Origin: Sacculina carcini
Taxonomy: Eukaryota; Arthropoda; Thecostraca; Sacculinidae
Length of the DNA stretch: 64,000 nucleotides
Assembly (NCBI GenBank): GCA_916048095.2
Contig: OU696573.1
Span: forward strand, 5,946,918-6,010,917
Reading direction: 5' to 3'
The stretch's first letter is position 1. The number at the start of each line of letters is the position of its first letter. Positions 31,748-42,245 of the stretch are shown one piece after another. Made by a program: the position numbers and the translations under genes. A model generated the notes under the pieces. That model searched no databases, was not told the origin of the DNA, and was given only the letters and a program-made list of their open reading frames with translations.

Positions 31748-31885
31748 AGTTGAAAATCTGTGCTGACACGTCCCGCGCTGTCAATTGTGATTTCGTTTTC
31801 AAACTTTGTGTAGATTAGAACGTTAATTGTCTCGGGTGGAACCTAAGTGAATGCCTGCTCACTCTTCACATTACCTTGTTCACGC

Positions 31886-32198
31886 GAACATGAGTGTACT
31901 ATTTGTCACCAAAAAACACGTTTCTCAAGTCGCCTCACTACCGGAAAATCAGTCTCAATACTAATTATTATGTATTTTTCCGTAATTTTTGAGATCAAAC
32001 ACCACTGCTTGTATTTGCTCAACAGTACATGCCAGATAATATCAGGTTCATTATGGATGTTTATAGAGACGTAATGAAGAAAATGTACGGCCATTTGCTC
32101 GTGGATTTGCGTCAACAAACAGGCAACAGACTACGTGTGCGTTGCAATGTGTTGAAACAACCCATAATAGTTTATATTTCCGCTTTGAGGTATAAATA
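31886..32198 (+). pseudogene. Polinton ATPase, C-terminal part (copy 2)
   Basis: Nucleotide-level match to 1696-2003 of copy 1, for example AACATGAGTGTACTATTTGT and CAGTACATGCCAGATAATAT. The nucleotide-binding part is not present here. Broken. Confidence 0.75.
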
Positions 32199-32245
32199 GC
32201 ATATATGGTTGAACAAGTTAATTATTTGTCAACATTTCGTCGACG

Positions 32246-32563
32246 TTGCAACGTTGTTGGCCGACAATCGAATCACTTCCGCGTCTCACACACCGTCAAC
32301 AAAAAGCCGTTCTCAACACGTACGACCCTGCTCTGATACGGGCTATTTGTGAAATTTGTGATAACCTTTTGCAAGACCGTATTCCTTTGGAAAAGGAGCG
32401 AAAGCGTCGCCTGTCCAATTACAAGAAAATACTGCGTAAATTGGGTGACAAACGTCCGTCACTGAAGAAAAAACAACGTGTGCTGGTGCAAAGCGGAAGT
32501 TTTTTATCCCACCTTATACCAGTGGTTGCATGGATAATCACTTGTATACTTTCTGCCAAGTAA
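32246..32563 (+). CDS. Small basic virion-type protein (copy 2)
   Basis: 105 residues nearly matching the frame at 2038-2367 (QRCWPTIESLPRLTHRQQKA, then LSNYKKILRKLGDKRPSLKK). The C-terminal hydrophobic helix differs (IPVVAWIITCILSAK). Conservation of the reading frame between copies while the flanks diverge supports it as a real Polinton gene. Confidence 0.6.
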   Translation: MQRCWPTIESLPRLTHRQQKAVLNTYDPALIRAICEICDNLLQDRIPLEKERKRRLSNYKKILRKLGDKRPSLKKKQRVLVQSGSFLSHLIPVVAWIITCILSAK

Positions 32564-32575
32564 TAATGAGCGCCT

Positions 32576-32829
32576 TCCAGCGTATGGTTCTCATATCACA
32601 AGTCACCTACAATGAAATACAGGGTCGAACCATGGCCACACCGACACCCCCTCTAGAACATATTCTCAACAAGCCTACAGGGAATGCCGAAGCGAAACGG
32701 ATCGAGTACATGAATGCTTGGCGTCCTAAACAGACCGCTACTCCTGCTTCACCTATACCGACAGATAAATGGCTCGAAATTGTATCGACCAGCTATAAAA
32801 ACATGCACAACTCGTACTTTCCCAAATGA
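32576..32829 (+). CDS. Start of the conserved MSAFQRM protein (copy 2)
   Basis: MSAFQRMVLISQVTYNEIQG matches copy 1 (2367-2894) for about 80 residues, after which the similarity ends and the element appears to stop. Confidence 0.6.
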
Positions 32830-33626
32830 GTACTCTGTTGAGATGGTACTTTTTGAGTACTGGTGTTGAGATGGGAGTGGTGGATGTATCTCGCTGTCTG
32901 ACCAAATATTTCATCAGTGTCCATAGTTGTCGTCGGCTTGGCAAAGGCAGCAAATTTCTGCAAGCAGTCGCTTAGTCATTGAGGTAATATTAAGACCATA
33001 CTGCGAGAGCCGTTTGTGTGAGTTTGTTCCGTGTAATCCTCACCAATATACGAGTTGTTGGGATGTATGCGGATGTTTGCTAAATATAGCTAATATTTAA
33101 TATGAAATTATTAACTGTCAGAGGAATGACTTTGACATACTTCGATGACCAATGTTACGTATGAATTGGTCGTATGGAAGACTAAAGCCAGACTGATGAA
33201 AAGCTTGACTGGTCTGCTTACTATATACGTAAGCAGTTATACGTAATATGTGTGGAATGAAATGTGAAACAGAATGAAAATTGTTTGTTTTTATCAACTC
33301 GAATTCGTTAATTTTTGTTTCCAGTGACATTTAATTTAATGGAATAACTGAATTATTTGGATTTTCAGCTGTGATATGAAGAATCAAGAGCTAGCTAATT
33401 AGTAGGCGTGAGACATATAAAAAAGGGAACGAGCCAATGGCTTAGCGCAATGGTGTAACATTTCTCAAAATGCTTTTGGAACATTTAGTCCAGCATTTAT
33501 CAGCCTGGAGGTCATTAAAATAATTTCAGGAGCTATGATTTGTTATTGTAGATTGGCTATTTCTAGCTAATGCTAGAAATATACAAGGTCAAGGCAGAAC
33601 ATACTTATATGTTATACTTATATTCA
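32830..33626. other. No gene seen
   Basis: AT-rich, with short frames only. A GAGTACTGGTGTTGAGATGG stretch near 32857 partly repeats the preceding bases. Nothing recognised. Confidence 0.5.
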
Positions 33627-33900
33627 GTGGTGGGCATTCCGAACAAATGCTCGCGAACCTTTATCCGCGGATATGTTCGGACCGGCAAAATCCCGGATTT
33701 GGGTTCGGAGGTTCGGATTCGGACCGACGTCAAAAAAGATTTGGACTTCCCGATTCGGAACCTCTTTTTTTCGCGAGTCTCAAATTCCGAATCCCGGGAA
33801 AAATTCGTCACAGCGAAGACGACCAAACATTGGTTTTCAACTTCTCCGTGGCATACAGATGTGGTGACGCCTGTGTTTCCGTAACAACTAGATACCCCTA
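33627..33900. mobile_element. Possible hAT-like MITE, one end only
   Basis: Starts CAGTGGTGGGCATTCCGAAC, a common hAT-type tip, and is built of GGTTCGGATTCGG/TTCCGAATC inverted pieces that keep long overlapping frames open on both strands. No matching right end or target duplication was found. Confidence 0.3.
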
Positions 33901-34017
33901 TGACCATTAGTGTTTAGTTTTACTTCATCGCTTCTCTCTACTTCTATTTCACAATGGGCGTGTATATATATATATATATGAAGAAAGAAAAGAAAATACA
34001 AATGACTGCCACTCTTT

Positions 34018-34053
34018 GTCAAACGTTTCGGTCTTGAGACCTTCGTCAGTGAC
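34018..34053 (-). ncRNA. Hammerhead-ribozyme-like motif (site 1)
   Basis: On the minus strand: GUCA, CUGACGA, A, GGUC-UCAA-GACC, GAAAC, GUU, UGAC. This gives the invariant core CUGANGA...GAAA, a stem II of 4 bp with a UCAA loop, a minimal stem III (A-C/G-U), U at the cleavage position 17, and a 4-bp stem I (GUCA/UGAC). One unpaired A precedes stem II. Such short-stem-III hammerheads are known from Penelope-like elements. Penelope-type repeats begin 130 bases away on the same strand. Confidence 0.6.
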
Positions 34054-34524
34054 TATAAACAGATCAGTGATTCAAATGCAAAACGGTTAGTGATATCTCC
34101 ATATTGTGCTACATATATGACAAAACCTCGTGACTATTTCCTTGAACACACCCTGCAGTATATTACGCATCAACTTTATATATATACTAGCATTAAAACC
34201 CGCCCGTTGTGCGGAGGAATTCATAAATAGAATTAATATTCATAAAAATTCATATTCATAAAAAATATTACAAATTAAAAAAAGAGAAAACTCATAAGTG
34301 TCCTACTCAATAGAAAAGTCCAAGTGTGAATATTTTTTATTTTATTTTGACATAATATTTTCCCTCAACCCGCCTCATATATAAACCCACCCCGGGACAT
34401 TATTATCTCATAAACATGATCCATCGCTTCGTTTACGTTTGAAGCCCCTGATCAATACCATTGAGCCCGCGCAGTTAGGTCACCTCATATTCAAGCATAC
34501 ACGCACACAGACAGACAGATAATT

Positions 34525-34625
<101 letters not shown>

Positions 34626-34893
34626 AACCCGCCCGTCGTGCGGAACAATTAATAAAGTAAAATTCATATTCAATCCATAAAATAAACTGAATACAAATAC
34701 AAAAGTAAAAAATATAACCTGTATATACGTTCACCAATAAAAACTCAAAATGTGAATATTATATTATAGACTCTAGCATTAAAACCCGCCCGTTGTGCGG
34801 AGGAATTCATAAATAGAATTAATATTCATAAAAATTCATATTCATAAAAAATATTACAAATTAAAAAAAGAAGAAAACTCATAAGTGTCCTAC

Positions 34894-35566
34894 TGTAACA
34901 GTGGGGATAATAATAATAATATGTTGTTATGTTGATCTTCGTTTGGCTGATCGTGAAGTCTTGATAGTTCCTCTTGATGTTGTGTTCCGCGATAACAAAT
35001 AATGATCACCCAGTCGAAGTTGAATTGTATATTTTCAGCAATCAGTCAATCTACGTTAAAGTTATTCTTAAATCTAATGAATTAATTACGGCTTGCCTGA
35101 GTGAGTGGTGAGTCCTATCTCGCACGTCGACAGTCCAACCAACTAACTGATCCACCAACAAGCACAGCCAAAGTACCCCCTTCTTCCCATTAAACCCCGG
35201 GTTATATACCTACGAACACACGTCGTTGGCACCATATTCCGCAAGCAATTGCCAACTGGCCAAACCGCTCGAACCACACAACCGGGACACAAGCTATTTC
35301 TGAACGCGATCTGACAGTACACAGGCGTGTTTCAATGAGATGCTCAGCCAAGTCAGACACACAAAAAAGATAATTAATCAACGGTAACACGCTGCCAAGC
35401 ATATCAGGGGCAGTGTACTACTGACGCCACCCTAACACATAAATTAGCCAAACGACAGCTGCACAAGCAGGCCGCGAAAGAACGCGAACGTAAACTGAGA
35501 AAGAAAGAGAAAGAAAACTGAGTAAACTGACAGATAGAAAACTGGTCTGATTATAAATTTGTTATA
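34894..35566 (+). mobile_element. Solo LTR with 5-bp target duplication
   Basis: 673 bases starting TGTAACAGTGGGG and ending TTTGTTATA, flanked by CCTAC at 34889-34893 and 35567-35571. The sequence without it is continuous with the homologous unit at 34188-34535 (CCTACTCAATAG), which gives an exact empty site. No coding part; the usual product of recombination between two LTRs. The strand is not certain. Confidence 0.9.
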
Positions 35567-35796
35567 CCTACTCAATAGAAAAGTCCAAGTGTGAATATTT
35601 TTATTTTTATTTTGACATAATATTTTCCCTAAACCCGCCTCATATATAAACCCACCCCGGGACATTATTATCTCATAAACATGATCCATCGCTTCGTTTA
35701 CGTTTGAAGCCCCTGATCAATACCATTGAGCCCGCGCAGTTAGGTCACCTCATATTCAAGCATACACGCACACAGACAGACAGATAATTTCTTTTA

Positions 35797-35837
<41 letters not shown>

Positions 35838-35921
35838 CGCATAAAGAAGTTGCACTCACGCACCCTGTTATGTTATATGATGAAAAAAGTATACTTCATC
35901 GGGCTCAATTATTTATGTATT

Positions 35922-35960
35922 AGTACGACGTTTCGCCTCAACAAGGCTTTATCAAGTACT
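35922..35960 (-). ncRNA. Hammerhead-ribozyme-like motif (site 2, left arm)
   Basis: On the minus strand: AGUAC, UUGAUAA, A, GCC-UUGUUGA-GGC, GAAAC, GUC, GUACU. It has a 5-bp stem I (AGUAC/GUACU), a 3-bp stem II, GAAA, a minimal stem III and C17. The core differs from CUGAUGA by C3 to U and G8 to A, which keeps a U-A pair in place of the usual C3-G8 pair. An unpaired A before stem II is shared with site 1. Confidence 0.55.
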
Positions 35961-36240
35961 GTTTTATAAAATACATCAAAAAGACGAGCCAAGAACACAA
36001 CATATTTAGTAGATATAAGTGAATATAAACATTAAGACACGCGTATATGATTTTGACACACTTTTAAGTAAATAATATATAACATATATATTTATTGCAT
36101 GTAATTGTGGATTGTTAGTTATATATTATTTACTTAAAAGTGTGTCAAAATCATATACGCGTGTCTTAATGTTTATATTCACTTATATCTACTAAATATG
36201 TTGTGTTCTTGGCTCGTCTTTTTGATGTATTTTATAAAAC

Positions 36241-36279
36241 AGTACTTGATAAAGCCTTGTTGAGGCGAAACGTCGTACT
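36241..36279 (+). ncRNA. Hammerhead-ribozyme-like motif (site 3, right arm)
   Basis: Exact inverted copy of site 2, in the right arm on the plus strand, with the same UUGAUAA...GAAACGUC core and 5-bp stem I. Confidence 0.55.
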
Positions 36280-36318
36280 AATACATAAATAATTGCGCAC
36301 GATGAAGTATACTTTTTT

Positions 36319-36429
<111 letters not shown>

Positions 36430-37689
36430 TTTGAACACGCCCGTCGTGCGGAACAATTAATAAAGTAAAATTCATATTCAATCCATAAAATAAACTGAAT
36501 ACAAATACAAAAGCAAAAAATTTAACCTGTATCCTGTATCCTGTATTGTTCACCAATAAAAACTCAAAATGTGAATATTTTAAATTTAAATTTGACAAAA
36601 TATTATCCCTCAATCCGCTTTATATTTGAACCTGCCCGTCGTCCGGAATAATTCAGAACACAAACACATAACAGTGAATGGAAACTTTAGCATATAAACC
36701 GGCCCGTCGTGCGGAACAATTCATACCATTAAATTTGTATTCAATTTATAAGCGAAAATAAATATGAATTAATAAAGAAAAGAGTAAACCCATAAAAAGT
36801 CTAAATTTATATATTTTCATATTATTTTGACAAAATAGTTTACCTAAGCCGCCTCATATTTAAACCTGCCCGTCGTGCTGAATAATTCAGAACTCTGACA
36901 CAAAACAATGAAAAATGACTAATTTTTTATCATAATGTTTTCAAAATATATTTATAACTCAACATCACCATCTAGCATTAAAACCCGCCCTTTGTGCAGA
37001 ACAATAAATAAAGCAAAATGAATATTGAATTAATAAAAAATGATTAGAAATTAAAAAAGAAAAAGTAAACCCATAAAAAGTCTTAACCAATAGAAAAGTC
37101 TAAATGTGAATGTTTTTATTTTATGTGTGGGAAAATATTTTCCCTCGAACTGCCTCGTATTTAAACCCGCCCGTCGTGCGGAACTATAAATAGAATATAA
37201 GGAATCAAAAAGCAAAAAGCTTATCCATTAGAAAAATATAAATTTGTAAATTCTTGTTTTAATTATTGACGAAGTTTTTTTCCTCAACACTGCTCAAGTT
37301 CACACCCATCCTGCGTGTGTAATAATTCAGAAGTGTAACACTATCAAAACAATGAAACCTTGTGTCATCTCTATAATTCCAGATTTATGCGTCCGCTAAA
37401 ACAGCATATTTATATTGTTGGCATTGCATGATATTACAACCCATATCCTTATGCAACTTGAAATTAAACCAATTAAATTATACAGTAAAATTCAGTAGTT
37501 AACTTTGTTCCCAGTAGTATTTTACCCGCCCGTCGGGCGGAACAATTCATGTGTAAATATTGAGGACAATAAAGCCTTTCTATTCAGTATAGTGTAGCAT
37601 TAATTAAACTGTACCCAATAAAACCACACCATCCACGCTTGGAACTAATATGATGCATTCTTAATTGTGATTGGGCTTCAGTGAAATTT

Positions 37690-39060
37690 AATCGGTGTAT
37701 ATTCCTGTGTAATCGCAAGTGCGCATAATAGCTGTCAAATCGGTAATATGTGCTTTTGACTTTACACCGCCGTAACTTCCTTCAGATACACTTTGGAATA
37801 TTACAAATTATACCGTATTGTAGAAAACAAGATTTCTAGCACGATGGTATAATTTATTTTTATGTTTAACAAATAGTTTCTGAGAAATAGTAGAAAAATT
37901 AATTAATTTTAGTCGCCCGGTGTTCAAGTGTAATTTTGGATGTATTTGAGAATTTTGCCAATTTTACACGTTTTTTGTATCATTTGTGGGTATAAATTAT
38001 AGCTTATCTTGTAGAACACAAAATTATCTACACAGTAGTATATTCCTGTGTAATCGCAAGTGCGTAAATTGTGATTGGACTTCAGTGAAATTAAATCAGT
38101 GTATATTCATGTGTAATCGCAAGTGCGCATAATAGCTGTCAAATTGGCAACATGACAATTTGACTTTACACCGCCGTAACTTCCTTCAGATACACTTTGG
38201 AAAATTACAAATTATACCGTATTGTAGAAAACAAGATTTCTAGCACGATGGTATAATTTATGTTTATGTTTAACAAATAGTTACTCAGAAATAGTACAAA
38301 AATTAATTAATTTTAGTCGCCCGGTGTTCAAGTGTAATTTTGGATGTATTTGAGAATTTTGCCAATTTTACACGTTTTTTGTATCATTTGTGGGTATAAA
38401 TTATAGCTTATCTTGTAGAACACAACATTATCTACACAGTAGTATATTCCTGTGTAATCGCAAGTGCGTAAATTGTGATTGGACTTCAGTGAAATTAAAT
38501 CAGTGTATATTCATGTGTAATCGCAAGTGCGCATAATAGCTGTCAAATTGTCAACATGACAATTTTAGTCGCCCGGTGTTCAAGTGTAATGTTGGATGTA
38601 TTTGAGAATTTTGCCAATTTTACACGTTTTTCGTATCATTTGTGGGTATAAATTATAGCTTATTTTGTAGAACACAAAATTATCTACATAGTAGTATATT
38701 CCTGTGTAATCGCTAGTGCGCATAATAGCTGTCAAATTGGCAATATGTCCTTTTGAATTTACACCGCCGTAACTTCCTTTAGATACACTTTGCAAAATTA
38801 CAAATTATACCGTATTGTAGAAAACCAAATTTCTAGCACGATGGTATAATTTATTTTTATGTGTAACAAATAGTTCCTGAGAAATAGGTAGAAAAATGAA
38901 TTAATTTTAGTCGCACGGTGTTCAAGTGTAATTTTGGATGTATTTGAGAATTTTTACAATTTTACACGTTTTTTGTATCATTTGTGGGTATAAATTATAG
39001 CGTTTCTTGTAGAACACAAAATTTTCTACACAATAGTATAATTTTTATAACTGTAACTCT
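37690..39060 (-). repeat. About 400-bp tandem repeats downstream of the Penelope-like gene
   Basis: Three to four units sharing TGTAATCGCAAGTGCG, TTTACACCGCCGTAACTTCC, TTTTAGTCGCCCGGTGTTCA, and TCATTTGTGGGTATAAATTA; the same phrase recurs about 400 bases apart (for example 38034 and 38440), with one short unit. On the minus strand they follow the end of the RT gene directly. A plus-strand version lies at 54050-54310 and 58689-59200. Confidence 0.9.
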
Positions 39061-39066
39061 GCTGGT

Positions 39067-40014
39067 TTAAGAGGAATAGATAGCGGAATATTGACCAAAA
39101 TATTCGCGTTTTTCAGTGCCTATTTGACTTTGACTTTGTCCGCACTCCTTTGATTCTGGAACGATTATCATGTCCTTATTTCTATTGAGTGCACACTTTT
39201 TTCTTTTATGTATTTTTTGCGCTCTCCTTTTACATTTGATTATGAATGCTGATGTGTATTTCAAAACCTGGAATATTTGCATGATCTTTTTCATTTCATT
39301 ACTGAGCTTTTCGGACCTACATATTCTCAGAGCCCTTAAGAACTCTCCTATAATCATTCCTGATTTCATTGACTCTGAATGACACGACAAGGCATGAATT
39401 CTGTCATTTTTGGCAGTCAGTTTCCTGTATACATCAAATACCATTTGACCATTTTCGTTGGATATTAGCACATTGAGAAATGAAATTTTTTCTTCTTTTT
39501 CATGCTCTATTGTGAATTGTACATTTTCGCACACCCTGTTGAGCTCGTTCAACTTGATATTTAAATCAATTGATTTTGGCGCAATTACGAGCACGTCATC
39601 TACGTATCTAAGCCATACCGCATCTTTTCCTATGATGTTACGATACTGAGACATTTCGAGATTTCCCATGTACAGATTGGCTAGAATAGGACTCAGCGGT
39701 GAGCCCATTGCGAGTCCACTGTTCTGCGAGTATTCCTCATTCTGGAACGTAAAAGCGTTGACATTCGAACACAACTTTAATAATTCAACGAACTGTTTTT
39801 TGGCAATAGGTAGGTCTATGTTGAACTCATTTATTGCGCGTTCCAACACTTTCATCGCATCCATATTATCTACGTTCGTGTATAGTGATTTGACGTCAAA
39901 ACTAGCCATAGTCTTATCCACTGTATTTATACTTCGCAATCTACGCAGGAGATCGCCCGAATTTCTTAGGTGAGAATCGCTTAGACGCCCTAGAAGTGCA
40001 TAATAGAAGTGCAT
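39067..40014 (-). CDS. Penelope-like reverse transcriptase, partial
   Basis: A 315-residue frame with the Penelope RT signature: ASFDVKSLYTNVDNMDAM (motif A, Asp), NSGLAMGSPLSPILANLYMG (motif B), AVWLRYVDDVLVIAPKS (motif C, YVDD), EEKISFLNVLISNENGQM, and a thumb region (MKSGMIIGEFLRALRICRSE). Penelope RTs are related to telomerase. The N-terminal region is replaced by inverted sequence at the junction. The C-terminus ends REYFGQYSAIYSS and stop, without the linker and GIY-YIG domain of canonical Penelope. The same end and stop occur at about 58750, so this is probably the natural end of the family. Confidence 0.88.
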   Translation of the reverse strand: MHFYYALLGRLSDSHLRNSGDLLRRLRSINTVDKTMASFDVKSLYTNVDNMDAMKVLERAINEFNIDLPIAKKQFVELLKLCSNVNAFTFQNEEYSQNSGLAMGSPLSPILANLYMGNLEMSQYRNIIGKDAVWLRYVDDVLVIAPKSIDLNIKLNELNRVCENVQFTIEHEKEEKISFLNVLISNENGQMVFDVYRKLTAKNDRIHALSCHSESMKSGMIIGEFLRALRICRSEKLSNEMKKIMQIFQVLKYTSAFIIKCKRRAQKIHKRKKCALNRNKDMIIVPESKECGQSQSQIGTEKREYFGQYSAIYSS

Positions 40015-40039
40015 AGAGCGTATAGAAGTGCCCGCGTTT

Positions 40040-40490
40040 ATTCATATATACCGAATCAATACAGTCTCAATGACAGTCAACGATTGAAGAAAAAATGTGG
40101 AGCTTTCATAAAAAAATGTTCAGATACTATGAAAAAAGATGGCATCGAAAGAGAAACTAGACAAGAATTCTCAGGTGGCATGATGAAGCTTCTAAAATGC
40201 AGTGATCAACTACTACCTCACCGAAAAACAAAAGAAGCTGAACAAATAAGGGAAATAAAGAAGAGTGAAATTGTGATTACATCGACGGATGAAACTGGTC
40301 GTCTCATTGCAATGAAGGAAAATGAGTACGCACAAATGTTATCTGAAGCCAACGTTAACACAGAAAACTTTACGAAAATTCCAACGGTATTACCATCTAC
40401 AAGACAGGCAAATTTCAATAGGAAACTTGGCACAATATCAAAAAAATACAAAAATAATGAACAAGTTGAAAAGTACATTGTGGCGTTGTT
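40040..40490 (+). pseudogene. N-terminal segment of a Penelope-like protein, inverted
   Basis: The open frame contains IPNQYSLNDSQRLKKKCGAF, SEIVITSTDETGRLIAMKEN (the 'I(V)ITSTDK(G)..V.M...EY' block upstream of Penelope RTs) and FNRKLGTISKKYKN. It continues to 40575 but the last part (CDVIAVHLSRVVRGM) is probably flanking LTR sequence. The region linking it to the RT is missing at the junction. Confidence 0.7.
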
Positions 40491-42245
40491 GTCGAGTGGC
40501 GTGCGGTGTGACGTCATAGCGGTTCACTTGAGCCGAGTGGTGCGAGGTATGACGTCGCACGTTACTGCGCGCTGATTGGCCGCGTCTTGAGCCTAATGCA
40601 GGAGGCGTGTATCAGCTGGCGTGTGTGAAGCCGGCTTTGCGAGCGGTCGAGCGTCATTTCGGTTGGTGGCCTGCGCGTTATACGCATCGTTGCCGTGTGT
40701 TAGAGATATTTCTGCTCGAGTGGACGAATTCTCGTCGTGGTGCGCGGTTTACCTGCGCGAAGGTGAGAGGGATTTGCCCCGTTGTTTTCTCCGCTTGTTT
40801 TACAAGCTATTTCGGCTTTATGGCTGAGGCCGTTGGCGGGGGCAAACGTGAGTTTGTCGAAGGGGGTTCCGGTAGCGAATCCGATGACTTCGGTCAGGAG
40901 GGTCAGAGACCCGAGCAGCGGGCCGCAGGACCCGTGGTAGATGTTGGCCAGTTGGCCAACATCTTAATGCAGGCCCGAGGGCCGATCCTTGACAGGATAG
41001 GGCGGGCTCTACCGCGTTTCGGTGGTGACGTCACCCTTGACGTCACTGAGTGGCAGGCCGACTTTGAGCGGCTATGCCGTGTCCAGCAGGTCGACCCTTG
41101 CGAAATGGTCGACCATATGCTGGATGGGAGCGCGCGCCGGCTCTACCGGCGCATGCTCGTGAGCGACGCCTCACAGTGGGCCGTGGTGAAAGCCACGCTG
41201 GTCGCCGAGTTTGGCGTGCCTCGCCAAGAGTCGTGGAGGCGTTTCTCGACTCGTCAGCTTCGATCTGGCGAGTCAGTGGACGCCTTTGTGGACGACCTAG
41301 AGCGTCTAGGTCGCCGTGTAGGGTTAACACCCGAGAGCTTGGCGTTCCGCGTCAAGTTTTATGAGGGCCTACCCGACTCAATCTATGAGTGGGCTATGGC
41401 GAGAGAGTGGGCGTATACCTCCGAGTTCGACAGCGTGCTGTCGGCGGTGCGCGCCAGAATTGGTGCGCGTAGGGCTGCTGCAGCTAGAAACCGCCCATCT
41501 TGGGTGGTGGCTGCATCTAGGCAGCGAGTCAGCTACGCCCAAGTAGCGAGCAGCTCGAGGGACCGCTCTCCTGTTCCTCAAGCGTCGGACGAGCGAGACG
41601 GCTCTGTGTCTCGGTGGGCGGGCCGTCCGGAGCGCTCTTCTGCGCGCTCTTCTGCGCGCCGGACGCTCCGCTGCTACCGATGTGGCGGCGACCATCTAGT
41701 CCGCGAGTGCCCGGGAGCGCAATGCTACCGGTGTGGCAAGCACGGGCATTTGGCTCGTGATTGCGAGGAGCCGGCGTCGACGTCGACGTCACGCCGCTCG
41801 CGAGCTCGGACGAGCTCGCATTTTCATGCGGAGGGCGCAGCACGGGGCGCAGCGTCCTCCGACATGGAAGTCGACCGCAATTAAGCGGCGGCCCCTGTAA
41901 AGCGGCGACGGTGAGTCCCTGCTCTGCGCGTGGACTCATCAGCGGAGCACATTTGGTGCGTCGGGCCCGCCGGGCGATTCGAGGGACGGCCGGTGTATTG
42001 ACTTCGCGTCGTATGCCGGTCGTTGAAGCTGTTCTCAACGGTCGTTGCTCCCGGTGTCTGGTTGACACGGGAAGTGAGTGCACAATTGTTAGTGCACGGG
42101 TGGTGGCGGGTTCACTTCCCCGTCGGGGACGACCGTTGATTACAGCGGATGGTAGGACTTCTCATGAGACGAAGTCCTGTGACGTAGTAATAGGGCTGCA
42201 GGGACACTGTTTTAGAGTTCCCGGGCTCGTAGTCAAGGGATTAGA
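40483..42245 (+). mobile_element. Gypsy-type LTR element piece A (5' LTR, gag, protease)
   Basis: A GC-rich block starting at a probable 5' LTR (TGTGGCG near 40483 to TTTTACA at 40803), followed by AGCTATTTCGGC, a gag frame and an aspartic protease (RCLVDTGSECTIVSARVV at about 42050). RT and integrase of this family do not follow; at about 42245 the sequence becomes a different, AT-richer gypsy family. Partial fossil. Confidence 0.75.
40820..41884 (+). CDS. Gag of gypsy piece A with two zinc knuckles
   Basis: About 355 residues from MAEAVGGGKREFVEGG. A central gag domain (TEWQADFERLCRVQQVDPCE, SGESVDAFVDDLERLGRRVG, LPDSIYEWAMAREW) is followed by an Arg/Ser-rich linker and two CCHC knuckles (CYRCGGDHLVRECPG and CYRCGKHGHLARDCEEP) that bind the element RNA. 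The upstream open region is LTR and leader. Long and open, strongly GC-rich compared with the neighbours. Confidence 0.8.
   Translation: MAEAVGGGKREFVEGGSGSESDDFGQEGQRPEQRAAGPVVDVGQLANILMQARGPILDRIGRALPRFGGDVTLDVTEWQADFERLCRVQQVDPCEMVDHMLDGSARRLYRRMLVSDASQWAVVKATLVAEFGVPRQESWRRFSTRQLRSGESVDAFVDDLERLGRRVGLTPESLAFRVKFYEGLPDSIYEWAMAREWAYTSEFDSVLSAVRARIGARRAAAARNRPSWVVAASRQRVSYAQVASSSRDRSPVPQASDERDGSVSRWAGRPERSSARSSARRTLRCYRCGGDHLVRECPGAQCYRCGKHGHLARDCEEPASTSTSRRSRARTSSHFHAEGAARGAASSDMEVDRN

Larger units (their letters stand above)
29435..32828 (+). mobile_element. Polinton/adintovirus-like element, partial fossil (copy 2)
   Basis: Begins with a terminal inverted repeat matching the end of copy 1 and contains unknown frames, then an ATPase C-terminal part, the small basic protein and the start of the MSAFQRM protein, all clearly related to copy 1 (1.7-2.6 kb) with many differences. 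No integrase, polymerase or capsid gene was recognised. A partial, older-looking fossil with several breaks; not simply the other half of copy 1, since the ATPase-basic protein part is present in both. Confidence 0.75.
39067..40490 (-). mobile_element. Penelope-like element with inverted 5' segment
   Basis: The RT part (39067-40014) is on the minus strand. The N-terminal part of the same kind of protein (40040-40490) lies beyond it on the plus strand, in the order expected from a 5' inversion during insertion (twin priming, as described for L1): the more upstream protein part is nearest the junction. No GIY-YIG endonuclease was seen in either part. Confidence 0.75.

Noticed and set aside
270-32828. 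A single 32-kb Polinton bounded by the two terminal repeats
   Set aside because: The two repeats point outward from the intervening DNA rather than inward, and both pieces contain the ATPase-basic protein segment, so they are two separate partial copies.
33570-33910. Overlapping arginine/phenylalanine-rich proteins
   Set aside because: Built from inverted TTCGGAATC/GATTCCGAA pieces of a MITE-like repeat.
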